64,000 bases of DNA, taken from NCBI GenBank assembly GCA_024305405.1, contig JAKNDB010000092.1:746001-810000 (forward strand), in the 5' to 3' direction. A model generated the notes under the pieces. That model was not told the origin of the DNA and made no database searches. It saw only the letters and a list, made by a program, of their open reading frames with translations. Every line of letters begins with the position of its first letter. The stretch's first letter is position 1. A program made the translations under genes and the position numbers. The DNA is from Dirofilaria immitis (Eukaryota > Nematoda > Chromadorea > Rhabditida > Onchocercidae). Positions 1-11,877 of the stretch are shown piece after piece.

Positions 1-187
1 TCTTTTCCTAAATTTAAGCCTTAAATTTCCTCAGAGAAACCTGAATTTTTTTAATATATTAAAATAGGTGACAATAAGATGAAAACTGTTCCGAATTCAA
101 TCAAGAACTGAATAGCAATAAACAGTCGCAAAAAAAGAAATGCAAAAATTTATAACAGGAAATAAGATATATTTAAATAAGATATAT

Positions 188-2042
188 TTAACAATTCAAA
201 TCTGGTATACGTGCAACTTTTCGAGGTTCACGAATATCTGTTACAGTTGATCTTATTTCGTCAAAGGAACATGGCACCATTCGCTCACCAAAATCACCAA
301 CACCACTCACAACACCTAATTCATCTTCTACGATACTGAGCAAATATGAGTGTTGATTATCACCGAAACCAATAACACGTGCTAAGATAATATCACCAGG
401 ATGTATACACTGTTCTAATTTTATCTGCAAAATAAAGCATGTCAAATTCCATTTTAAGGAATATCATCAGGATCACTTCAACTATAAATAGCTTTGAAGT
501 TTTTTGTTCATTATGTTATTGATGAATTTTATGTTCAACCTATTTCAAAAAAAAAAAAGAAAAAAATGAGACAATTTTTTCTCATCTTATTTTAAATTTT
601 AAAGTGTAAAAATAGCGTAATATACACAAATTCATCCAGCAATGATAAGATTAGCGTATAGCTATTAATCACTGATATTCAGAAAATTTAGTAATTTATA
701 TTAATAGAAAAATTTCACTTTTTCTTTTTCGATAGGCATTATATCTTCCTTCCTTAATATTCCATTAAATTCGTGAGATAAAACGGAACATTCTACGCAA
801 TGAATTGCACATTTTGCAAACCTTTGACCAATATTTTGCACCTGAAAATATAACCTTCTCAACCACAATATTAATCATTCATTCATTTTTTTTACGATAA
901 CTCTTTAATACCATCCATTTCAAAACTATAAATATTTCTTACAATCAATGAATATGTAAATATTGATACGAAGAATAACGGGATGTTTTATAATTCAAAT
1001 TACAGCATTCATCAAACTGCAGTAAACATTTTAAACAATTTTATCTTAAGAAAAGATACTTCGAAATAGATACACCTATTTAATTCAATACTACATTCAA
1101 ATACATTTGATATTAAGAATCATTAACTTTTTAATTCCTTTTTGCCTCTTTTCCATTCCATTTCTCACTTTGTCAAGAGTAGCGCAAGAAATGAACTTTA
1201 AGGAAAACGAACCTTTGCAGTTACAATACATCCAACATAAGGCATCACATGTCGCTTTTCTTTTCTGATTCTCGTCGTACTTCTACAATTTTCGTTTCTT
1301 TATCACGCTGTAAATTAGATTACAGGAATAAAAATACTATTATTCTTAAATTTCCTAGCTTTGAAATTTTCGGAAAAAAACACTTTCCAGATAAATAACA
1401 AAAGCGTTCATATTCATTATTCTCCAAATAATAAACTTCTTCACACTGAAATTTTTTCCCTTGTCAGAAAATTCTCTTATCACTATTCTCATAAATTCTC
1501 TGATCTCTATTCTCATAAAAAATTGTAAATAACCACAAGTAAAGAAATGAAGATGACAATTTTAAGGATCTTAAAAGATTTAAAATTGGTAAAGAGCTAA
1601 GATTTTGAAATATTATTCAAAAATATATGCATATATGCCATTCCCTTATTCTTATCGGTGAATATATGCATATATGCTATTCCCTTATTCTTATCGGGTA
1701 TAACGATAATTTATATCCCTAAAGTTATAGTCGTCTTTATTTTTTCTTTTAAAAATTTTAAGTCTTTTTTTTGTAAATAATTAGTTATAAAATGGAATTT
1801 AATCTATGAATATTGAATAAATCATTTCTATGTTTATATAAACTAGCAGGGAAAAAAATAACCTCGGTAGTTGTATACATATGTAGAGTACCAGCTAATG
1901 ATGCATAGATATGTCCGAATAATTCGTAAGTACCAATACCTGCTTTAAGCTGTTCACTAATGGGAAATAATCGATCACCTGGTATCACATATTTACTACT
2001 TCCTTCATCTGTCAAATATGCCTTATCGTTATTTGACTTCAT
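188..2042 (-). CDS. CSL4: Exosome complex component CSL4 (EXOSC1), four exons, one apparent frameshift
   Basis: Cap subunit of the RNA exosome, which helps tether RNA to the 3'-5' degradation core in nucleus and cytoplasm. Exons in transcription order are 2042-1863, 1307-1213, 841-719 and 424-188, all with GT-AG introns and phase 0 joins. Exon 1 holds the N-terminal domain with IPGDRL and ASLAG, matching the family's IPGERL and SSLAG. Exon 2 ends in YVGCIVTAK, the start of the S1 domain. Exon 3 carries FNGILRKEDI and exon 4 carries HPGDIILARV, ELGVV and FRKVAR-like REPRKVAR near the C-terminus. The protein would be about 211 residues; human CSL4 is 195. Exon 2 is 95 nt, so it is out of frame by one base: its first half reads IVEVRRESEKK and its second half HVMPYVG in another frame, with the break beside AAAAGAAAAG (about 1255-1265). 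Family identity is firm. Whether the break is an assembly error or a real lesion is open. Confidence 0.9.
1622..1699. repeat. Two-copy 39-bp tandem duplication in CSL4 intron 1
   Basis: The block beginning AATATATGCATATATGC and ending in CCCTTATTCTTATCGG occurs at 1622 and again at 1661 with one clear substitution. It lies between CSL4 exons 1 and 2. It looks like a recent local duplication with no visible function. Confidence 0.85.
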
Positions 2043-3390
2043 CTGAAATATCCCGCATATAAGTATGATATAATAAATGTTATAATTAGATAAAATTTTA
2101 TAGTGTTTCTGCGATAATATCAGTTAAATTTGAGCAAATATTAAAAAAAATGTTACAGTCAATGTAACAATAATTAATAATTTAATTTTGAATAATTGAA
2201 AGAGTAAAATTCACAAATTTAAAATGAAATTTACTATAAATTTACAAAAAATATTATAAAAACCGAATGTTATATGTAAGAATTTCAAAAAAAAAAAAAG
2301 ATAGGTAAAAAACTGAAAAGTATTATTTTTCATTTTTCCAGAAATGAAACATTTCTTGGCCATCAAGAAAACGAAAAATAAATGGGAATATCGGTATTAT
2401 ACGAACAATGAGAAAAACAAATTTAACGCTAACTATATCATTAAATTTATAAGCGTTGAGTAAAATGAGAGTATTGCGGATAAAGAGAAGATTGATAAGA
2501 TTTGTGAAATGCCATGTTTAAAAGGATTAAAAAGAAGAGGCAAGGAGAAAAAGAGCAGGCAAAGAGAAAACAGAGAAATTGTTTCACGGATCTTTTGGCA
2601 GTAAATTGGACGAAAAGTCTACCAAGCAGAAATTCAAAGTGACTTAGGCTCAAATAGTAATATATGCTTGGTTTAATCGGGCGGAGTTTCATTGGTCTGT
2701 GATGGTCTGTAATCGATGCATATTATGGTCGGTTATATCGTCTTGGACGGTGTTCGGGAACCGTTGGTTATTTGTAGGAAAAAGAGTTGCGTGTGCTATA
2801 TTACCATGTATATGTTAGTGGGTTGATCATTTAGTCGTATTGCGTGAGTTATATTATTGTATGTATCACTAAGATAATCGTTTAATGGTATTGATAGGGA
2901 AAAGAGTTATATGAGTTATACTGCTTGTATATATCAATAAAATGATCGTTAATCGTATTAGAGTTACATAAGTTATGTTGTCGTATATTTAGTAAGATGC
3001 TCGCTTAGTCATATTCAGAGGCAAAGAATTAGATGACTTATATTTTGACACTTATTAGTACGACGATCATTTACTCGTATTTGAAGGGAAAAAGAATAGG
3101 CAAGCTGTTTAATTATTTTGTCCTATATATTAGTGATTAATTAATCATAGTTGCGCAGTGCGTAAGTTATTGGAAGTGTATAGAATGCAGCACTTTCTAC
3201 ACTTAGCCAAGGATAGAGGAATTGTATCATGGCAAAAATCATCAGGGCTATGTAGTTTGTATCGCCATCGTTCATTATGCAAAAAGACCCATTCTAAGTC
3301 TCTCACATCGCTAAAACTTTAAAACTTTTCTGACTCGCAAGTTTCAAAACCATAAGTTAAATAAATACTTGATTGTAGTACTGAGATTAT
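2043..3390. other. Intergenic region between divergent CSL4 and the ZC3H3-like gene
   Basis: About 1.35 kb separates the two start codons, so promoters for both genes should lie here. I see no coding exon with family similarity. Its right half is less AT-rich than the surroundings and contains a degenerate tandem repeat, listed separately. Untranslated exons or trans-splice acceptors may be present but cannot be fixed from sequence. Confidence 0.6.
2774..3165. repeat. Degenerate minisatellite, about 55-70 bp units, six or more copies
   Basis: Successive units share, in order, a purine block like GGGAAAAGAGTTA, then TGAGTTATA, a TGTATAT stretch, a TAGTAAGATGATC-like block and TTTAGTCGTATT. 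Units start near 2774, 2840, 2896, 2962, 3018 and 3080, and a weak one near 3150. Divergence between units is high, so this is an old array. It sits between two divergently transcribed genes, about 230 bp upstream of the ZC3H3-like start codon. Confidence 0.6.
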
Positions 3391-6300
3391 ATGTCATATC
3401 GTTATGGATTTCGCCATGGACGAAGTAGTCTGGTGGATTTAACTCAAAATGAAGCAATATTACCTTTGAAGGTATGTTTTTCTTGCTGAATATCATTATC
3501 TTGCGAATAAAAAACAAATCAAGCTTTCTAGAATTTTCCTGAAATTATTTAAGTTAATATTTGATATTACTTATTGAAATAATAAATCTCCTCGGATAGT
3601 TCTTATTTCTGATTACTTTGCTTCTCCATACTACGACTGGAAAATATGATTGTGCTGTGAATAGGATTTAATAGTTTTTGTAAGGAAAATTTTTACTCTT
3701 ATTTCATAACGTGTTTATTCCTAATCACTTATTGTTAATGATTTCCTTATTTTCTGTGCGGTTGATGATCTCATCACTTGTTAGTTAATTATAGATAACG
3801 GTTGGATGTGATGCATTATCGTTACCACCGCCTCCACCGCCACCACCTCCACCACTTCCGCCACCACTACCATCATCAACACCTTCGATATTTCCTGAAC
3901 CTCTGCCATTACAACTAACAACAACTAGTAGTCCGTTTATAACAGGTAATTTTATTTGCAGTGCTTATATATTCGAAAGTGTATATTTCGTATGCTTTCA
4001 CAAGCAATTTATTTTTTCCGATTCCTTTTTATATGCTCTTATTTAATTTAGTTTGGACAACTACGACTATTAGTTTGGATCGTCCGATTTTTGCGAGCCA
4101 CTATTTGATTGTTTCTTGTTGGCTTCGCTAAAACTTGTAGTTGGTCTCATCAAGTACTTCTGAAATTTCCGCAAGGAAATATCGAGATAGCGAAAGGTGA
4201 TAGTTTGAAAGTCTGACAGACTATATCATAGATGCTCATTTTAAGATGTTGCCATGTGTTGATTCTTATGAAACTCTCGATGATCCACATTATTAATGGA
4301 ATGGATGAGCACCATAATATTATCAATTTCTTTCCGAATTCGATATTTGTTATTGCATAGCATCGTTACGTTTTTGTGGAATTAGTGGAAACAATTTTTA
4401 TTAATTTTTGCAGATTCCTATTGGCGAGATGCACGATCATTTTACCAGCCAGTAACTACTATGATGAATAAGAGTTAGTTTATTTTGTAATGTTTTCAAA
4501 TTCCTATTTTTTTCATACTGAATACGAACCATTTATCTCATTTCATTTCATGACATTGTGCCTGCGACCGTTTACTATTAAATCTCAAATATTATTTCAC
4601 TTGATTTCTTTCTGCAGCGATGTCTTTGTCGCTTCATGTTCCTATTCATCTTTACATTCTTTAATTTATTTAAGCAATTAAACATTCTTTAATTTATTTA
4701 AGCAATTAAACATTCTTCTTTTTGTGGCTACTGATACTAAATTTCGTCATCGAATGGAAAATAAATTGTTCATTTAAACTTTGTCATTATGTTCCTATAA
4801 ATATACGAATACATGATTGAAACAAACTTATAGCATATTGCTTTAATTCTTTGTTAATTTACAGTTCAATACTATGAATCATTGTACGCCTCTAATATAG
4901 GAATGTTTCGCAACAATGCGGTAAACCAAATAACACATTCCGAACCAAAAACTTATATTCGTTTAATCGATTCACCACCGCCACCACCTGAGGTAATCTT
5001 TGAAATGCACTCTAGTAAGATTCCTTCTACGCTGACCTGATTTACTTATTGTTTATTCGTTTTTGTAACACTGACTGCTCTGATAATGTGTAGCATAAGT
5101 AATAGTGCTGCCAGTAATTTTGTAGGATTTGTATCTTTTTAAGTGAGGAGAATTTGTTTGAAATTGAATTGTCGTATTTTCAGCTTGGTATGCCAATAAA
5201 ACAGACTGCTATGACATTGCAGATTCCTAATCCTAACAGAGGTTTGTCGGACAAGAGAATTTTTTTGAAAGCTTAAATTGCCTGAAATATGTTATTAAAA
5301 TATAATGAAGATAAAAATAGCTGTACTTCAACGTTTGTATTTTTGTGCAGGCATCACAACGTACTTATTTTTTTAATTTAGAGACAAGAAACTATTGAAA
5401 AAGTTTGGAATAAGAATTAGATTTTTAAATTTGCATTGTATGAGAATTATTTACAGACTGTGATATTCAGCACGCTGAAAAAGATATCCTTCAGAATAAT
5501 CAACAGGTTAGTGTCTTTCTGTGACAACAAGAAGCTTTTGGGCTACTAATTATATGTCAAACTGCAAATGTAGTAGACTTTTGCTTTCTAGAATTAGTCA
5601 GAAAGAAACGACCGATTATTGATAAACAATACAATAAAGCACATTTATTTGAAGCATTATTTTACACTTCAATTATGTTGGGAACATCGGATATTTTCTG
5701 GGTCTTTAGTCAGCTCCAAATAAAGACTGGTTATACATTTACCAATTTATCTTATCTATTGATCACTGAAGCTTAAAAATGTTGCCTGCTATACTCCATA
5801 TAATTTAGCTCTCTTTTGAATTACTTATCTTTTGCAGGTAATTAAGTCAGATGTTCCGAGTGGGCAGTGTACGAAATTTATTTCTAGTAAGTTTTTTTAC
5901 AGCTCGAATTTATATTGTCCTTTTAAAGAAAAGAGGTAGAGAAGAAGCAATAAAAATCTGGATTAATGATTCATCTAATATGATGAAGGTTTGGATTATA
6001 ATTAACTGTCATGGTTAGCAAAATTCAGGACTGAAAAGAGAGGAGACTGCTTCGAATGAAAATAACTTAACAATACGGTCGCAATTCAAAGGAAAAGTAT
6101 TTAAATTACCGGAAAACTGCGGTCGTCCACAGTCTTCAGAAGGACGAACGTTCCCTTTGAAAATTCGAAGTGACGATATGAATTATGATAGCAGCGATTA
6201 TAATGAACCTCAGCCTGAAAAAGTATTTAGTTTTGAAGGCATTCTATAAAAATAAGTAAGGTCATGCCAGTCTGCTGCATGTGCCTAAAATGCTGCACTA

Positions 6301-8824
6301 AAACATTTTAAGGATTCATTGTCTTTACTCTTAAATATCCTCGAAATTTAGTAGGTATTGAATGAAAGTCAAAAGTTGCCTAAAAGATTAGTTGACATTA
6401 AAATTATTAACTTGTTCGCGCTGTAATGTGCTTAGCTCACTCAGATTATTTGTAAACTGAAGAGTTGTAACTAATAATCTGTATTTCTTTCAGGAATCTC
6501 GTCACAATAGTCCAGATTCATCCTTGAAACTTATGCCTGTGAAACGTTTGTTACCTATAGATCAAGCTCCAGCAGTTATTCGTACTGCTACCAAAATTGT
6601 GCGTAAAGCTACGCATCCTGTGCAAAAATTCTGACGCCAAATCTCGTCGTTACTAGCCTTGCAGATTCATGTATGGATTCTAGTACTGCATATTTATTTA
6701 GATGCATTTGGTGTATAATGTGTTTTGATCGGAAAAACTTTTCTATATGTTTTAGTCACATGTTTTATTCTTTTTAATGTCTAATTTTTTTCGAAAATGA
6801 TTTTCAATCAGCACGATGTTCTGTTTGCTTTCAGCTAGTGCATCCGGCCATTCCAGTACTTTAATTATAACATCAAAAAATGTAAAGCCAACAAAACACA
6901 TATCTTCTAACGGAACAATGTCAAAAAACGGTATGTCGTGGAGGAGGCGACAAGTAAATGAGAATTTGGAAGTTGAGGATGAAGTACCTGTGAGTTTTTT
7001 TGCCAAGTTGTCACATTATGCATAAATGTTTATTGAGATTATGAACCGATATTTTACTTTAACTTGTTTTTATTAATGAAATAATTTTTGTTTGGCTATT
7101 GGTGTTATATACATGCAGTTATGCATTATTCATGAAAGCCTGTTTTAGCAAACTACATCAATGCATAATGTTCCGTTCAAAATACGAAAGATAAATCGTC
7201 GGCTTCGGAGGATTAAAGGTGAAACAGACATTTATAACATTATTTGAATATTTTAGATATTATAATCCGACATACAAATTAGTCGTTTATAGTAACTAAT
7301 CTTGATACATAAGTTTCATTTTTATGAATTAAATTTTGTGTTTAATTTTCTCGATAATATTCAAATTAATAATAATATTTTTAAATTGAATTTTTAAAGA
7401 TAAACTATATACGGAGGCTTCTCATGAATGTTTTGAGTTTGCGGAACATGGTTATTGTCTAGCTGGTGCTTTTTGTCCATTCGATCATAACGGTGATTCT
7501 ACGCATAGAATGACGAAGATTTGTAGCAAGTAGATTTTTTTTTCTTTAGTTTTAAGTGAATCATATTTGAAATTATTAGATTTATCTTATTATCAGATGG
7601 AGTACATTTTTAACAGTGTGATGATTATATATAAAGATGAAGAATTAGATAGATTCATTCTGCATTGTATATTGATTTCAGATTAATGATGGGTTCATGC
7701 CGTGGTAGATGTGGACAGATTCATTGTCTCTCTTCACATCAGATGCCAATTTGTGATTATTTTTTGCGCTTTACTTGTTCCAATGAACATTGTCCATATT
7801 TGCATGTAAAGCATGCTATTGGTACTAAACCATGTGAAGATTTCAATCGAGGAGTTTGCAAGAAAAGCTCCAACGTATGTTATTTAAATTTCTTATCTAA
7901 TAAGTATTAAACATATACACTATTAAGAAAAACGGTTTAAACCTTATTTTTATTTTAAAAGATTTTACAAACTTTCTAAGATACTAAGAAGTTTTCCTTG
8001 AAATATTGGCCTGTTTGGCGATGACGTAAACTTCACATTGAGGATGCAGTTTAATGTGTTAATTCGTCGGTTGAATTCACATGCATTCATTGAAAGATGT
8101 CTAATCTTCTTTCTGAGCCACAACATTAGCTAAGAAATAAACGAGATAAGGAAGCGAAAGACATGAGTTAGTGTGAAAAGAAGAGGATGGATGAATACGC
8201 TAATATTTCATTCCAGAAAATTTTTTTTCAAGAATGGTTTATCATCTACCGTGTCTCTTTATTTACTTATTTTTCTTTGTGTGATTGAGTAAATAATTCA
8301 TGATATTTGAAAATTAAGATTTTCTGCAATCGTTAGTTTTATTCATATTTCCTTCATAGATTATTGTATATTTGACTCCTAAATTCATCTTTTTTTTTTG
8401 GATTAAATTTCAGTGCTCATTTCCTCATCGTTATTATTATTCGGTAATTAAAAGAAATGTGACGGATCTGAAATATTTAACGTATCCCAAGTGTCTTTAT
8501 GTCACAGCAAAAGAATTGAGAGGTTTATGATTTTATTTTCCTGCACATTTTAAATTAATGTAGCAAAGTTTTTAAATTTCAATCGAATTTAATAAAAAGT
8601 TACACCTGATAGTCTTATCAAAGTAATGAAATTTCATGACAAAAAAGAATCAGTTTCAGATTTTCTTTTATGTAGTTATTAACTCAAAATATTTTTCATT
8701 AAGTGTCTTAAACTGAAATAAAAAGCAGTTTTTGTATTAAATAATAAATGTAATATACAGCGAAGGAAGCGATGATGAAGGATCCGATGTAAATACGAAG
8801 TGTACGTTACAATGGATATTATGA
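3391..8824 (+). CDS. ZC3H3-like CCCH zinc-finger protein with proline-rich N-terminus, about 15 exons
   Basis: Exons: 3391-3471, 3795-3945, 4414-4473, 4865-4992, 5184-5241, 5457-5506, 5838-5886, 6029-6222, 6494-6602, 6835-6989, 7149-7218, 7400-7529, 7682-7874, 8414-8522 and 8766-8824. Phases agree at every join, giving 531 residues. Exon 2 encodes a run of ten prolines followed by PPPL. The last third has CCCH fingers: CFEFAEHGYC..C..H (C-x8-C-x5-C-x3-H), then a second one with an altered finger (CRGRCGQIHC), CDYFLRFTC..C..H, and CEDFNRGVC..C..H ending in CSFPHRYYY. Finger order and spacing resemble ZC3H3, a nuclear factor tied to mRNA 3'-end formation and polyA RNA export; that role is carried over by similarity. 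The N-terminal exons have no recognisable domain. Exon 9 could instead run on to a TGA at 6632, making two genes, but a phase-1 GTAAAG donor at 6603 fits the next acceptor. An alternative last acceptor at 8761 would end the protein at 8792 (522 residues). Confidence 0.78.
4653..4708. repeat. 28-bp direct tandem repeat, two copies
   Basis: ACATTCTTTAATTTATTTAA followed by GCAATTA occurs twice in direct succession (4653-4680 and 4681-4708) with almost no divergence. It lies inside an intron of the ZC3H3-like gene. Confidence 0.85.
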
Positions 8825-9532
8825 AGTATGTTTTTTCTTTTTTTAGTTTTTATCTTCATATACATTTTTTTATAATTTGAAAATTGCATTATCCATAACT
8901 TCGATGGATACAGTTGAATTTATTCTTATCTTCAGAAAACTGATAATGAATCATTTAACCGTATTTTTAAAAAGATTTTCATACTAGATAATACTTGGTT
9001 AGTAATGTAATCCGAGCCGTTTTATTTTAATCGCAGGTTTGTGTTTTCGGAAATGTCCGTGTTGTAAAATTGTTTATCTATAAATGAATTTCAGGAAAGA
9101 ATTAGAACTTCTTCCATTCATTCGGTAAATTTTAGTTTATAAACATTTTTAGTGGTATGTCATTTTTTCTAAATTCAATATACGCTGCTGTGCAAGCAAA
9201 GATTCAAGATATCATAATCTGTCTTATTCAAATCTATATTATAAACTTTATAAGCAGTTAAGTTTTAGTTTATGAGCTGCTGTTTCTTAAAGAATGACAT
9301 TTATTTCCCTTGTTTTTATCACCGTTTATTTTCTCTTTGTTATGATGTCTTCTAGGGCAGTGGAATTGCTTTTAATTTTTAAAATTTTCTCTGGATGAGA
9401 GTTCTGAATTTTAGATTTCTTTCGTTTTGACTGATAGCGTAATCATTATTTGATGTAATGGAATTCATGTGAGCCAGATAAGCTAGGCAGTTTATTGTGA
9501 TAATAGTTTTTTTTTCAAATAAAATGATAATT

Positions 9533-9632
9533 GTTTTTGAAAATAACTACTATGTTGTAAAAGGAAGCTTGATCCTGATAAGTTTTTTGAAAATAACTAT
9601 TATGTTGTAAAAGGAAGCTTGATCCTGATAAG
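9533..9632. repeat. 50-bp tandem duplication, two nearly identical copies
   Basis: The unit contains GAAAATAACTA, TATGTTGTAAAAGGAAGCTT and GATCCTGATAAG and is repeated at an exact 50-bp offset, with one visible C/T difference. The high identity implies a recent event or an assembly duplication. Confidence 0.9.
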
Positions 9633-10009
9633 TTTGAAAAGAGGAATGCTTTGAGGATGAGATATTGATGATGAAGTAATTAAGTTGTAAAGCTGAGGTT
9701 TCTTAGTGCCGAAGTATCCATTGCACTTGTTACAATTCGGACCCTCATCTGGAAACCGAACGAGTGCTAAATACTGATTCTTAATATATTATCTCTAAAA
9801 ATTTATGATTGTTAATTTAGAATTAGTTGATGGAACGATATTTTTGCTTTGTTTTTTTTTTCGTTTCAGGGTTTTTGGAAGGCATAATTAATTTCCAATG
9901 AATTATTATCCATGTGGCATGAGCAAACCAATATAGCATCGTAGTTCGGTAAGCTTGTGCGATTATGTTTCTGGTTGGTGTTGCTTGTAGAGGTGATAAT
10001 ACACATATG

Positions 10010-10020
10010 TATATATATAT

Positions 10021-10051
<31 letters not shown>
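10010..10051. repeat. (AT)n dinucleotide tract
   Basis: Nearly pure alternating AT with one short interruption. It is a simple-sequence repeat likely to vary in length between individuals. Confidence 0.9.
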
Positions 10052-11877
10052 GTTTTCAACATTCAAAAAGCTTTCTCTTATTCTTTCTTTATTATTACCA
10101 CATGGTAATGTGAAAAAAAAGATTGAAAATGTATGATTTTAAAATTGCTTAGTGTCAATGAAAATAGAAATTTATAAAAATTTGTTCTTTGCATCATACA
10201 TAATTAACCTACACACAATTTTCATTACTTTCCTTATTTCCGTATATAAGCAAACAGAATGGAAGAATACCTCCGTTTGAACATTTAAATGGTGCACCAT
10301 TTAAAAATTCATTAAATTGATTGGCAAGGCTAAAGACAAGTAAGCCGTGTAACATCTATCATGTAATTTTAAACTGTATTTATGATGATTTTTTCTAAAT
10401 CATTTATTATCAATTCAAAAATAGGCTGTTATGGAAAAAATAAAAATACCATTACAAGTCAGTGTTAGTCTGTTTTTATTAATTTTTGGTAAATAATTAA
10501 CTAAAATCGTTTTTTTATCTTTTTTTTTCTGCCTTTGAGAGATGGTTCAACTTCCTCAAGGTTCGAATTTATTATTCTTTGGAAATATAACTAGAGATAA
10601 TATTTAGCATCGGTTCTCTATTACTACTTATGATATCAAAAATTTCAAGCAAATAAGCAGTTTATTTGTGGTTGATTACATCATGAAAAAGTCTTAGGCA
10701 GAAAGGTTTTTTTCTATAGCTACTAGGGAGCAATTGCCCCATAGTGTTAATCGCTGGAGTTACTGGAACACATGCAAAAGAACGACAGTTGTTAAGAATT
10801 TATTTCCAGGAATATTGTTGTTGTTGGAAATTATAAAAAGAACGTTACTGGAATTTGAAGAAGAAAAAATCTTTTAGACTGGAACATTTCACTATCGTTC
10901 ATTTAGCCCACCTCTTAACTAAAGGTTTCGTTTTTTGATAGGAAAGATTACATAGATATCTCGCAAGAAGTTTTTAAATATCTCGAAAAATGAATTGATT
11001 GAAAATAGTATATATTATTATCACTTCCAAAACTTGACATTAAGGATTCGAATGATTTTCAATATTTTTTATTAGAGATGTTTCAGTAATAATAAATGTG
11101 TTCAAGAATGGGAATTTGAAATTTTTAAGGATAGAAAATTTGTTAATAGCGACAGAAAAATATAACCATAAAAATGATATAAAAAGCTTATAAATTTCTA
11201 TGATTAAAGTAGAATAGATGGAAATAAAATTGATCAGCCAAGGTCATAAAAGTATCTGATAAGCTATGTGATAATCAGCTTTAATGATCGGTGATTTTTC
11301 TATCGTATAAAAAATGTATAATACGGAAATAATCAGTTATAAATAATAAAAGACTAATCTCAGATTCATTAATATTTCCACTTTACATCATCAGCAGTTT
11401 CAAGTAATTTAGGAAAAATATATATGGGACCAAAGAATTGTTGAAAAATGTTTTAAAAAACTTAAAATTTAAACATTTTGATTAAAATTGAAAAATTCAT
11501 TTAGTTAAACGAATAAAACTATTGCTGACATTTATACTGATGATTGAACGTTTTACCGATAAATTATTAATTGTTAGTTTAAGCGAAAAAGTCAAATACT
11601 GAAAATGTAAAATTTTCCTAATAATGATTAAGATTTCTTCGTTTATCTTGAACAATTCTAATTATTTAACGGTCATGTCTGGGTAAAAATAAGAAAAAAC
11701 TAAATGCAAGAGCAGACAAAGGCGGAGTTTTCACTGAAAAATGACTTTATTTTGCAAAAGATTACTTATGAATGCGAAAATAATCAAAGATACTAGCTGA
11801 ACTTGCAAGAAAGCTTCGAACAAGTCGGACGTGTGGCGCATAGGATTTACGTGAAATTGGAAAAACGAGAAAACAAA

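Larger units (their letters stand above)
8825..11877. other. Intergenic region between the ZC3H3-like and PAN/TSP1 genes
   Basis: About 3 kb, AT-rich, with stops in all frames. It holds a 50-bp tandem duplication (9533-9632) and an AT dinucleotide tract (10010-10051), both listed separately. A TTTCAG near 9865 is followed by an immediate in-frame stop and is not supported as a coding exon. Promoter and 5' untranslated sequence of the PAN/TSP1 gene are expected at the right end. Confidence 0.6.
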
